NCBI GenBank assembly: GCA_016779015.1
Contig: JADHOK010000035.1
Coordinates: 1-12,008 of the forward strand
Reading direction: 5' to 3'
Source: PS1 clade bacterium
GTDB taxonomy: Bacteria > Pseudomonadota > Alphaproteobacteria > RS24
Length of the DNA: 12,008 nucleotides
Positions within the stretch are counted from its first letter, which is position 1. The number at the start of each line of letters is the position of its first letter. Positions 1 through 3,658 of the stretch are shown here, in pieces. Below the pieces are notes generated by a model, which was given only the letters and a program-made list of their open reading frames with translations, was not told the DNA's origin and made no database searches. Made by a program: the position numbers and the translations under genes.

Positions 1-170
1 CGGGCGTTGTCTCGCTGCCATCGGGTACGGAAATGGTAATGCCGGGCGATAATGTCGAGATGGAAGTGGAACTGATTGTGCCGGTCGCCATGGAAGAGAA
101 GCTGCGCTTCGCTATCCGTGAAGGCGGACGCACCGTCGGAGCCGGCGTCGTCGCGGCTATTATTGAGTAG
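1..170 (+). CDS. tuf: Elongation factor Tu, C-terminal fragment (5' part outside window)
   Basis: EF-Tu is the GTPase that carries aminoacyl-tRNA to the ribosomal A site in the cytoplasm. Only the last 55 codons are present, in the frame beginning at base 3, ending in TAG at 168-170. They cover the end of beta-barrel domain III, with the diagnostic stretches MVMPGDNVEME, ELIVPVAMEE and RFAIREGGRTVGAGVV. The alanine of RFAIREGG, a site where kirromycin-resistance changes occur in E. coli EF-Tu, is unchanged. The tail A-A-I-I-E differs from the E. coli ending A-K-V-L-G and resembles alphaproteobacterial EF-Tu. The stop lies nine bases before the tRNA gene, which leaves no room for a separate promoter, so tuf and the tRNA are probably co-transcribed. 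Identity is near certain. Whether the genome has a second tuf copy cannot be seen here. Confidence 0.97.
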   Translation, partial: GVVSLPSGTEMVMPGDNVEMEVELIVPVAMEEKLRFAIREGGRTVGAGVVAAIIE

Positions 171-179
171 CGTGACCGG

Positions 180-255
180 AGGAGTGTAGCTCAACTGGTA
201 GAGCACCGGTCTCCAAAACCGGGGGTTGGGGGTTCGAGTCCCTCCACTCCTGCCA
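180..255 (+). tRNA. trnW: tRNA-Trp, anticodon CCA
   Basis: A complete 76-base cloverleaf can be folded by eye. The acceptor stem is AGGAGTG at the 5' end pairing perfectly with CACTCCT, followed by discriminator G and an encoded CCA tail at 253-255. The anticodon stem CCGGT/ACCGG closes the loop CTCCAAA, which places anticodon CCA at 213-215, reading UGG for tryptophan. The T arm carries the usual GGTTCGAGTCC core, and the D arm carries GCTCAACTGGTAGAGC. It lies nine bases after the tuf stop and is followed directly by a small hairpin and secE. The tuf-trnW-secE order is familiar from Alphaproteobacteria. The transcript would need cleavage at both tRNA ends, separating tuf mRNA from secE-nusG mRNA. 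Confidence 0.98.
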
Positions 256-270
256 GCCTCGAAAAGAGGC
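256..270 (+). other. Small hairpin abutting the tRNA-Trp CCA end
   Basis: GCCTC at 256-260 pairs perfectly with GAGGC at 266-270 around a GAAAA loop, starting on the base right after the encoded CCA. There is no run of T after it (AGCAGGTTTTG), so it does not look like an intrinsic terminator. It could mark or protect the 5' end of the secE-nusG message after tRNA processing. That role is inference; only the pairing is seen. Confidence 0.45.
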
Positions 271-315
271 AGCAGGTTTTGTGAAGGACAACAGCGAGTC
301 GGAAGGCTTGCGGAA

Positions 316-320
316 AGAGG
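316..320 (+). promoter_or_regulatory. Ribosome binding site supporting the ATG start of secE
   Basis: AGAGG lies eleven bases before the ATG at 332. The spacing is slightly long, but together with the family-typical N-terminus it favours this start over the GTG at 281. That GTG has only a comparably weak GAGG/GCAGG stretch upstream, so the ribosome binding site alone would not settle the start. Confidence 0.5.
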
Positions 321-331
321 AAAATCGGCAG

Positions 332-523
332 ATGGCAAATCCGCTGAAATTTGTACAGGAAGTGCGTAGCGAGACGTCGAAAGTGACGTGGCCGACCCGC
401 AATGAAGTTGCGGTGACCACCGTCATGGTCTTCATCTTGGCGACACTTGCTGCCATTTTCTTTTTTATCGCCGACCAGATTTTGAGCTGGTTGGTGTCAT
501 TGCTTTTGGGACTGGCTGGGTAA
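332..523 (+). CDS. secE: Preprotein translocase subunit SecE
   Basis: SecE is the small essential subunit that clamps SecY in the SecYEG export channel of the inner membrane. From this ATG the protein is 63 residues, the usual size for single-span SecE; the E. coli protein is longer, with three spans. The amphipathic N-terminal part carries the family motif S-K-V-T-W-P at residues 16-21 within VRSETSKVTWPTRNE. One hydrophobic helix follows at about residues 27-56. The start was chosen because MANPLKFVQEVRSE matches the normal N-terminus and AGAGG lies at 316-320, eleven bases upstream. An in-frame GTG at 281 would add 17 charged residues not expected in this family. The gene ends one base before nusG, consistent with the conserved secE-nusG pair and translational coupling. 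Confidence 0.94.
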   Translation: MANPLKFVQEVRSETSKVTWPTRNEVAVTTVMVFILATLAAIFFFIADQILSWLVSLLLGLAG

Positions 524-524
524 T

Positions 525-1055
525 ATGGCAAAGCGCTGGTATATCGTTCACGCTTATTCGAATTTCGAGCACAAGGTTGCCGAAAGCATTCGCGAGCAAG
601 CCGCGCAAACCGGTCTGCAGGATGCGTTTGAGGAAATTCTCGTGCCGACTGAGGAGGTCGTCGAAATGCGTCGCGGCCGCCGCGTCAATAGCGAGCGTAA
701 ATTCTTCCCGGGTTATGTTTTGGTGAAAATGGACCTGACCGATGATGCCTATCATCTGGTCAAGAACACACCGAAAGTGACCGGTTTTCTTGGTTCGCAA
801 AGCAAGCCGGCACCGATTTCTCAGTCGGAAGTGGACCGCATTGTCAATCAAGTTGAGGACGGGGCGGAACGGCCCAAGCCCTCCATTATTTTCGAAGTGG
901 GCGAGGAAGTGCGCGTATGCGACGGCCCGTTTGCTTCTTTCAGCGGCCTTGTTGAAGAGGTCGATGAAGAAAAGGCACGGCTCAAAGTGGCGGTGTCAAT
1001 TTTCGGTCGGGCAACCCCGGTCGAATTGGAGTACGGGCAGGTCGAAAAAGGCTGA
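525..1055 (+). CDS. nusG: Transcription termination/antitermination factor NusG
   Basis: NusG binds the RNA polymerase clamp during elongation and, through its second domain, contacts Rho or ribosomal protein S10. The protein has 176 residues, close to the E. coli length of 181. The NGN domain covers about residues 1-115: it opens KRWYIVHAYSNFEHKV, has the arginine-rich segment MRRGRRV at 48-54, and carries the signature FPGYVLV at 61-67. A linker rich in E and P leads to the KOW domain at about 123-175, with DGPFASFSG and the conserved SIFGRATPVEL, whose Phe160 matches the E. coli residue at the Rho/S10 interface. A cysteine at 132 in VRVC stands where other NusG proteins vary. No clear Shine-Dalgarno precedes the ATG. 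The gene starts one base after the secE stop (TAATATG), so coupling to secE translation is likely. Its natural partner, RNA polymerase, is encoded downstream in the same cluster. Confidence 0.98.
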   Translation: MAKRWYIVHAYSNFEHKVAESIREQAAQTGLQDAFEEILVPTEEVVEMRRGRRVNSERKFFPGYVLVKMDLTDDAYHLVKNTPKVTGFLGSQSKPAPISQSEVDRIVNQVEDGAERPKPSIIFEVGEEVRVCDGPFASFSGLVEEVDEEKARLKVAVSIFGRATPVELEYGQVEKG

Positions 1056-1070
1056 ACCCCGTTTATCGTT

Positions 1071-1131
1071 CGTGGCAGGCAGAGCAAACTGCCGCACCAC
1101 GGCCCATAATCGTCGGTCTCGAAAGAGATCG
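1071..1131 (+). promoter_or_regulatory. Two-hairpin leader before rplK; candidate L1 autoregulatory site
   Basis: The 90-base nusG-rplK spacer holds two clear stem-loops. The first pairs CGTGG (1071-1075) with CCACG (1097-1101) and, inside, GGCAG (1078-1082) with CTGCC (1089-1093). Its loop is AGCAAA, and a small asymmetric internal loop (CA against GCA) separates the two helices. The second pairs CGGTCTC (1114-1120) with GAGATCG (1125-1131) around a GAAA tetraloop, with one G-U pair, and stops just before the rplK ribosome binding site at 1133-1138. In E. coli, L1 represses the L11-L1 operon by binding the leader just before rplK, and this element is in the same place. Neither hairpin has a T tract, so termination is unlikely. 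The pairing is seen. The L1 link is inference from position, and I did not match a defined L1-binding consensus. Confidence 0.5.
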
Positions 1132-1145
1132 GAAAGGAACGAGAG

Positions 1146-1574
1146 ATGGCAAAAAAGATACAAGGTTACCTGAAGATGCAGGTGCCTGCAGGGGGTGCAA
1201 GCCCGTCACCGCCCATTGGCCCGGCTTTGGGTCAGCGCGGTCTGAACATTATGGAATTTTGCAAGGCTTTCAATGCGAAAACGCAAGAAATGGAAGCCAA
1301 CATGCCGATTCCGACCATTGTGACGATTTATGAAGACAAATCTTTTGATTTCGTCATCAAAACGCCGCCCGCTTCATATTATTTGAAGAAGGCAGCCAAT
1401 TTGGATAAAGGCGGCTCGGCCCCGGGGCGCGAGGTTGCAGGTTCGGTGACGATGGCACAATGCCGCGAAATCGCCGAGCAGAAAATTGCCGATTTGAATA
1501 CATCGGATCTCGATGAGGCACAGAAAATGATCGCCGGTTCCGCGCGGTCCATGGGTTTTGAGGTGCGCGACTAA
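1146..1574 (+). CDS. rplK: 50S ribosomal protein L11
   Basis: L11 binds 23S rRNA helices 43-44 at the base of the stalk, the factor-binding centre that stimulates translational GTPases and, in stringent response, RelA. The protein has 142 residues, the normal length. The N-terminal domain (about 1-70) carries the proline-rich motif PPIGPALGQ at 22-30, where thiostrepton-type antibiotics act, followed by GLNIMEFCKAFN. The rRNA-binding C-terminal domain (about 76-142) includes KTPPASYYLKKAA and ends in the family-typical IAGSARSMGFEV. The start is fixed by M-A-K-K-I-Q-G and by AAAGGA at 1133-1138, seven bases upstream. The stop codon overlaps the rplA start by one base (TAATG). The two-hairpin spacer upstream is a likely control point. 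Confidence 0.98.
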   Translation: MAKKIQGYLKMQVPAGGASPSPPIGPALGQRGLNIMEFCKAFNAKTQEMEANMPIPTIVTIYEDKSFDFVIKTPPASYYLKKAANLDKGGSAPGREVAGSVTMAQCREIAEQKIADLNTSDLDEAQKMIAGSARSMGFEVRD

Positions 1575-2269
1575 TGGCCGGAAAACGTTTGAAAACAGCT
1601 AATGAGTCTGTCGATAAGAACAAGCTCTACACGCTGGATGAAGCCATCAAGCTGGTAAAGGCAAACGCTACTGCCAAGTTTGATGAGACTGTTGAGATTG
1701 CCATTAATCTGGGTGTCGACCCGCGCCATGCCGACCAAATGGTCCGCGGCGTTATCGAACTGCCCAATGGCACAGGCCGCGCCCAGCGCGTTGCCGTGTT
1801 TGCCCGCGATGAAAAAGCCGAGGAGGCGAAAGCCGCCGGGGCTGATATCGTTGGGGCTGAGGATTTGATGGAAACCGTGCAAGGCGGCACGATTGATTTC
1901 GACCGCTGCATTGCTACGCCGGATATGATGCCGCTGGTCGGTCGTCTCGGCAAGGTTTTGGGCCCGCGCAATCTGATGCCGAATCCGAAAGTCGGCACAG
2001 TGACCGCCGATGTCGCCGAGGCTGTTCGTTCAGCCAAAGGCGGGGCGGTTGAGTTTCGGGTTGAGAAAGAGGGTATCTTGCAGGCCGGTGTCGGCAAAGC
2101 CAGCTTCTCAGAAGAGCAATTGGCGGGTAACATCCGCGCGCTTGTTACGGCCGTACAAAAAGCACGGCCCAGCGGTGCTAAAGGCACCTATATGAAACGC
2201 CTGGCTGTCAGCTCCACTATGGGGCCGGGGGTCAAGCTGGATATTGCAGACCTCGGCAACGAGGCCTAA
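1574..2269 (+). CDS. rplA: 50S ribosomal protein L1
   Basis: L1 forms the mobile stalk on 23S rRNA helices 76-78 that helps release deacylated tRNA from the E site. In many bacteria it also represses its own L11-L1 operon. The protein has 231 residues, close to the usual 230 or so. Domain I is made from about residues 1-67 and 160-231; domain II is inserted at about 68-159. The L1 signature lies at about 121-143, with GRLGKVLGPRNLMPNPK. The C-terminal part has KGTYMKRLAVSSTMGPGVKLD. The ATG at 1574 shares its A with the rplK stop TAA, so ribosomes finishing rplK probably re-initiate here. There is no strong ribosome binding site of its own. A 300-base structured leader follows before rplJ. 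Confidence 0.98.
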   Translation: MAGKRLKTANESVDKNKLYTLDEAIKLVKANATAKFDETVEIAINLGVDPRHADQMVRGVIELPNGTGRAQRVAVFARDEKAEEAKAAGADIVGAEDLMETVQGGTIDFDRCIATPDMMPLVGRLGKVLGPRNLMPNPKVGTVTADVAEAVRSAKGGAVEFRVEKEGILQAGVGKASFSEEQLAGNIRALVTAVQKARPSGAKGTYMKRLAVSSTMGPGVKLDIADLGNEA

Positions 2270-2276
2270 CCAATTT

Positions 2277-2315
2277 CGCTCGCTGCCCTTTGCGTATACA
2301 TGGGGGCGGCGAGCG
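2277..2315 (+). other. Strong 12-bp stem-loop just after rplA
   Basis: CGCTCGCTGCCC at 2277-2288 pairs with GGGCGGCGAGCG at 2304-2315: twelve contiguous pairs with one U-G, and a 15-base loop. It begins eight bases after the rplA stop. It is followed by GATGTCCG rather than a T run, so it does not resemble a full intrinsic terminator. It could stabilise the 3' end of a processed rplKA message or be an RNase III-type cleavage site. Both roles are inference. Confidence 0.6.
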
Positions 2316-2320
2316 GATGT

Positions 2321-2340
2321 CCGAGGGGTTCGCCCTTCGG
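2321..2340 (+). other. UUCG-loop hairpin in the rplJ leader
   Basis: CCGAGGGG at 2321-2328 pairs with CCCTTCGG at 2333-2340 around a TTCG tetraloop, eight pairs including one G-U. It lies five bases after the preceding stem, so the two may stack. No T tract follows. Confidence 0.6.
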
Positions 2341-2383
2341 CCTGTCCGAGATTACAGGGGCGCTCAATTGGGAGTGCTTAATA

Positions 2384-2454
2384 TCCTGTATGAGACGGGA
2401 GAACAGTTTTTGAGAGCGCGCGAGCGCTTCGCATCGGCTGGACCCGGGACAGGA
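2384..2454 (+). promoter_or_regulatory. Long irregular stem with kink-turn-like internal loop; candidate L10 binding site
   Basis: From outside inwards: TCCTGT (2384-2389) pairs with ACAGGA (2449-2454). CGGG (2396-2399) pairs with CCCG (2443-2446). CAGTT (2404-2408) can pair with GGCTG (2436-2440) using two G-U pairs. GAGCGC (2414-2419) pairs with GCGCTT (2424-2429) around a GCGA tetraloop of the GNRA class. The first internal loop is strongly asymmetric. If the outer stem is read as CCTG/CAGG, a three-base bulge TAT is followed by GA (2392-2393) opposite GA (2448-2449), able to form tandem sheared G-A pairs as in kink-turns. L10 leaders of other bacteria contain a kink-turn recognised by L10. 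The helices are seen. The kink-turn and the L10 role are proposals, because an extra G-A/G mismatch follows the tandem pairs. Confidence 0.45.
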
Positions 2455-2500
2455 AGAGCGTCACCAGATGCGCGTTTGTGTCCGGTGGCAATTCCGAACC

Positions 2501-2528
2501 GGTGCCCAACCCGAAAGGGGGCGGCACC
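2501..2528 (+). other. GNRA-capped stem-loop before the rplJ ribosome binding site
   Basis: GGTGCC at 2501-2506 pairs perfectly with GGCACC at 2523-2528. Inside, CCC (2510-2512) pairs with GGG (2517-2519) around a GAAA tetraloop, leaving a symmetric CAA/GGC internal loop. It ends 27 bases before the AAGGAG of rplJ and does not itself cover it. GGTGG at 2484-2488 could alternatively pair with CCACC at 2527-2531, so two mutually exclusive folds are possible. Confidence 0.5.
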
Positions 2529-2555
2529 ACCAGCGTATGCCGAAAGGTATATGAC

Positions 2556-2561
2556 AAGGAG
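2556..2561 (+). promoter_or_regulatory. Ribosome binding site fixing the GTG start of rplJ
   Basis: AAGGAG lies eight bases before GTG at 2570. It is a strong site with ideal spacing, supports the GTG start, and is the presumed end point of any L10-mediated repression. No CTCC-type sequence able to mask it directly was seen in the leader. Confidence 0.8.
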
Positions 2562-2569
2562 AGTGAACA

Positions 2570-3088
2570 GTGGATAGAGCTGGAAAAGAAGAGCTCGTCT
2601 CACATTATAGCGGCATTTTTGAAAATGCCGGTGTGATTGTTGTGACCCACTATTCGGGGCTTTCCGTGCCGGATCTCGATGAGCTTCGGCACCAAATGGC
2701 GGATGTCGGTGGCACGGTCAAAGTGACCAAAAACCGTCTCGTCAAGCTCGCTCTCGCAGGAACACCAAACGAGTCTGTCGGCGAATATTTCATCGGCCCG
2801 ACCGCGATTGCCTTTTCGGACGATCCGGTCGCTGCCCCGAAAGTCGCCGCCAAATTTGCCAAGGGGAATGACAACCTCAAAATCCTTGGTGGCATTATGG
2901 ACGGAACTGTCCTCGATGCTGAAGGTGTCAAAAATCTGGCGTCGCTGCCGTCTCTGGGCGAGCTGCGCGGTCAACTTGTCGGACTTATCAATTCGCCTGC
3001 CACGAAACTGGCTGGCGTATTGCAAGCTCCGGCCGGTCAACTGGCCCGCGTAATTGGCGCCAAAGCTGCAGAGGGAGATGCTGCTTAA
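2570..3088 (+). CDS. rplJ: 50S ribosomal protein L10
   Basis: L10 anchors the L7/L12 dimers to the stalk base on 23S rRNA. In complex with L12 it represses its own mRNA in several bacteria. The protein has 172 residues, a usual length for alphaproteobacterial L10. The rRNA-binding N-terminal domain includes M-D-R-A-G-K at the start, THYSGLSVPDLDELR at 26-40 and KVTKNRLVKLAL at 51-62. Residues 75-81 carry IGPTAIA. The C-terminal helix at about 133-165 (RGQLVGLINSPATKLAGVL, then QLARVI) is the tail to which L12 dimers bind. GTG is used as start, as is common for this gene in Alphaproteobacteria, with AAGGAG eight bases upstream. rplL starts 37 bases after the stop, so the two stalk proteins are made together, with the long leader upstream as likely control point. 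Confidence 0.97.
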   Translation: MDRAGKEELVSHYSGIFENAGVIVVTHYSGLSVPDLDELRHQMADVGGTVKVTKNRLVKLALAGTPNESVGEYFIGPTAIAFSDDPVAAPKVAAKFAKGNDNLKILGGIMDGTVLDAEGVKNLASLPSLGELRGQLVGLINSPATKLAGVLQAPAGQLARVIGAKAAEGDAA

Positions 3089-3115
3089 TCGCAGCAAGTC
3101 CCGGATCAACCGATT

Positions 3116-3119
3116 GGAG
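3116..3119 (+). promoter_or_regulatory. Ribosome binding site deciding the rplL start
   Basis: GGAG followed by an A-rich spacer of six bases precedes the ATG at 3126. This rules out the longer reading from 3054, which begins inside rplJ. The strength of the site suits a protein needed in several copies per ribosome. Confidence 0.8.
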
Positions 3120-3125
3120 AAAAAA

Positions 3126-3503
3126 ATGGCTGATATTGAAAAAATTGCCGATGACCTCTCAAGCCTGTCCGTGATGGAAGCGGCCGAGCTAGCAAAACTT
3201 CTGGAAGACAAATGGGGCGTTTCTGCCGCTGCACCTGTTGCAGTAGCTGCCGCGCCTGCAGCCGGCGGCGACGCCGGTGCTGCTGAAGAGAAGGACGCGT
3301 TTACCGTCGTTCTCGCCTCAGCCGGCGACCAGAAAATTAACGTTATTAAGGAAGTTCGTGCGATCACCGGCCTTGGTCTGAAAGAAGCCAAGGAAATGGT
3401 TGAAGGTGCGCCGAAAGACCTGAAAGAAAACGTACCGACCGCCGAAGCCAATGAGCTGAAAGAAAAGCTCGAAGGCGTTGGCGCAACTGTCGAGCTGAAA
3501 TAG
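3126..3503 (+). CDS. rplL: 50S ribosomal protein L7/L12
   Basis: L7/L12 is the multicopy stalk protein that recruits and stimulates the translational GTPases EF-Tu, EF-G, IF2 and RF3. The protein has 125 residues, near the usual 120-126. The N-terminal dimerisation domain (about 1-31) reads DLSSLSVMEAAELAKLLEDKW. A flexible hinge made almost only of Ala, Gly, Pro and Val spans about 33-54. The globular C-terminal domain (about 55-125) carries INVIKEVRAITGLGLKEAK and ends GATVELK. The same frame is open back to 3054, but those extra 24 residues overlap rplJ and are not L12-like. GGAG at 3116-3119, six bases before this ATG, decides the start. A strong stem-loop follows 17 bases after the stop. 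Confidence 0.98.
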   Translation: MADIEKIADDLSSLSVMEAAELAKLLEDKWGVSAAAPVAVAAAPAAGGDAGAAEEKDAFTVVLASAGDQKINVIKEVRAITGLGLKEAKEMVEGAPKDLKENVPTAEANELKEKLEGVGATVELK

Positions 3504-3520
3504 CGCGCAGTTTTAATAAA

Positions 3521-3553
3521 GGGGTGGTTGGGCGCATCGTGTCCGGCCACCCC
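3521..3553 (+). terminator. Stem-loop between rplL and rpoB; candidate partial terminator/attenuator
   Basis: GGGGTGGTTGG at 3521-3531 pairs with CCGGCCACCCC at 3543-3553: eleven pairs including two U-G, with an 11-base loop. The downstream sequence ATCTTGCCTTTAAGG has scattered T residues but no clean T run. A weak or leaky terminator therefore fits better than a full stop, and rpoBC must be expressed. In E. coli an attenuator at exactly this place makes polymerase mRNA less abundant than ribosomal-protein mRNA, with an RNase III site nearby. The hairpin is seen; its activity is inferred. Confidence 0.55.
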
Positions 3554-3557
3554 ATCT

Positions 3558-3631
3558 TGCCTTTAAGGCACATGCTCCCAAATCGCGGGTAGGGAGTGTG
3601 CACCGGGGAAACCCGAAAACCGGAATTCCGG
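3558..3631 (+). promoter_or_regulatory. Serial hairpins in the rpoB leader
   Basis: Four further pairings follow the main stem almost without gaps. TGCCTT (3558-3563) pairs with AAGGCA (3565-3570) as a near-palindrome. CATGCTCCC (3571-3579) pairs with GGGAGTGTG (3592-3600), nine pairs including two G-U. CGGG (3604-3607) pairs with CCCG (3612-3615) around a GAAA tetraloop. The perfect palindrome CCGGAATTCCGG occupies 3620-3631. The ribosome binding site GAGG at 3649-3652 and the ATG at 3659 remain outside these stems. The stretch may be a processing site or a translational control element for rpoB. No -35/-10 promoter was recognised. Confidence 0.4.
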
Positions 3632-3648
3632 GCCCGCTTGGCAAAAGT

Positions 3649-3652
3649 GAGG
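3649..3652 (+). promoter_or_regulatory. Ribosome binding site deciding the rpoB start
   Basis: GAGG, within TGAGGAAG, lies six bases before the ATG at 3659. It supports this start over the in-frame GTG at 3596, which sits in the 3' arm of a predicted stem (3571-3600). Confidence 0.7.
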
Positions 3653-3658
3653 AAGCTC

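Larger units (their letters stand above)
2270..2569 (+). promoter_or_regulatory. 300-base untranslated rplJ leader; candidate L10-(L12)4 control region
   Basis: No convincing gene lies in this stretch. It is packed with potential RNA structure, described in the separate entries at 2277-2315, 2321-2340, 2384-2454 and 2501-2528. There is also a short CCTGT (2341-2345) / ACAGG (2354-2358) hairpin. The ribosome binding site AAGGAG at 2556-2561 stands eight bases before the GTG start of rplJ. In E. coli a long leader at this same place is bound by L10 in complex with L7/L12, which represses translation of rplJL. The position, length and structure here fit such a leader. I saw no acceptable -35/-10 pair and no terminator-type T tract, so rplJL is probably read through from upstream, perhaps with RNA processing here. 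The structure is seen; the function is inferred. Confidence 0.65.

Noticed and set aside
947..1056. nusG 3' end checked for an intrinsic terminator
   Set aside because: Neither hairpin after nusG has a following T run, and rplK begins within 90 bases, so transcription most likely continues.
2295..2301. TATACAT as a -10 box
   Set aside because: No -35 hexamer lies 16-18 bases upstream, and the motif is within the loop of a 12-bp stem, which explains its unpaired AT-rich nature.
2368..2396. Possible promoter TTGGGA followed by AT-rich TTAATATCC in the rplJ leader
   Set aside because: The -35-like and -10-like words are only about eight bases apart. At the proper 17-base spacing there is no -10 match. 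I found no convincing promoter in any spacer of the window.
2290..2577. Open frame of about 95 codons in the rplA-rplJ spacer, starting at TTG
   Set aside because: It has a poor start with no ribosome binding site, a composition rich in Arg, Pro and Ala read out of hairpin arms, no recognisable motif, and it runs into the rplJ start. The stretch is better explained as structured leader RNA.
3054..3125. Upstream extension of rplL by 24 residues
   Set aside because: The extension overlaps rplJ and does not resemble L7/L12. A good ribosome binding site and the standard N-terminus fix the start at 3126.
2600..3550. Long minus-strand open frame (about 316 codons) opposite rplJ and rplL
   Set aside because: It lies opposite two certain genes. 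Its Ser/Ala-rich translation resembles no family I know, and it has no supporting ribosome binding site. It is a codon-bias shadow.
2370..3598. Shared word GGGAGTG in the rplJ leader (about 2370) and the rpoB leader (about 3592)
   Set aside because: A seven-base match between two GC-rich leaders is expected by chance. The flanking bases differ and the pairing context is not the same.
3596..3658. Upstream GTG start for rpoB adding 21 residues
   Set aside because: The GTG lies in the arm of a predicted stem and has no usable ribosome binding site in the open. The family N-terminus begins at 3659, with GAGG six bases before it.
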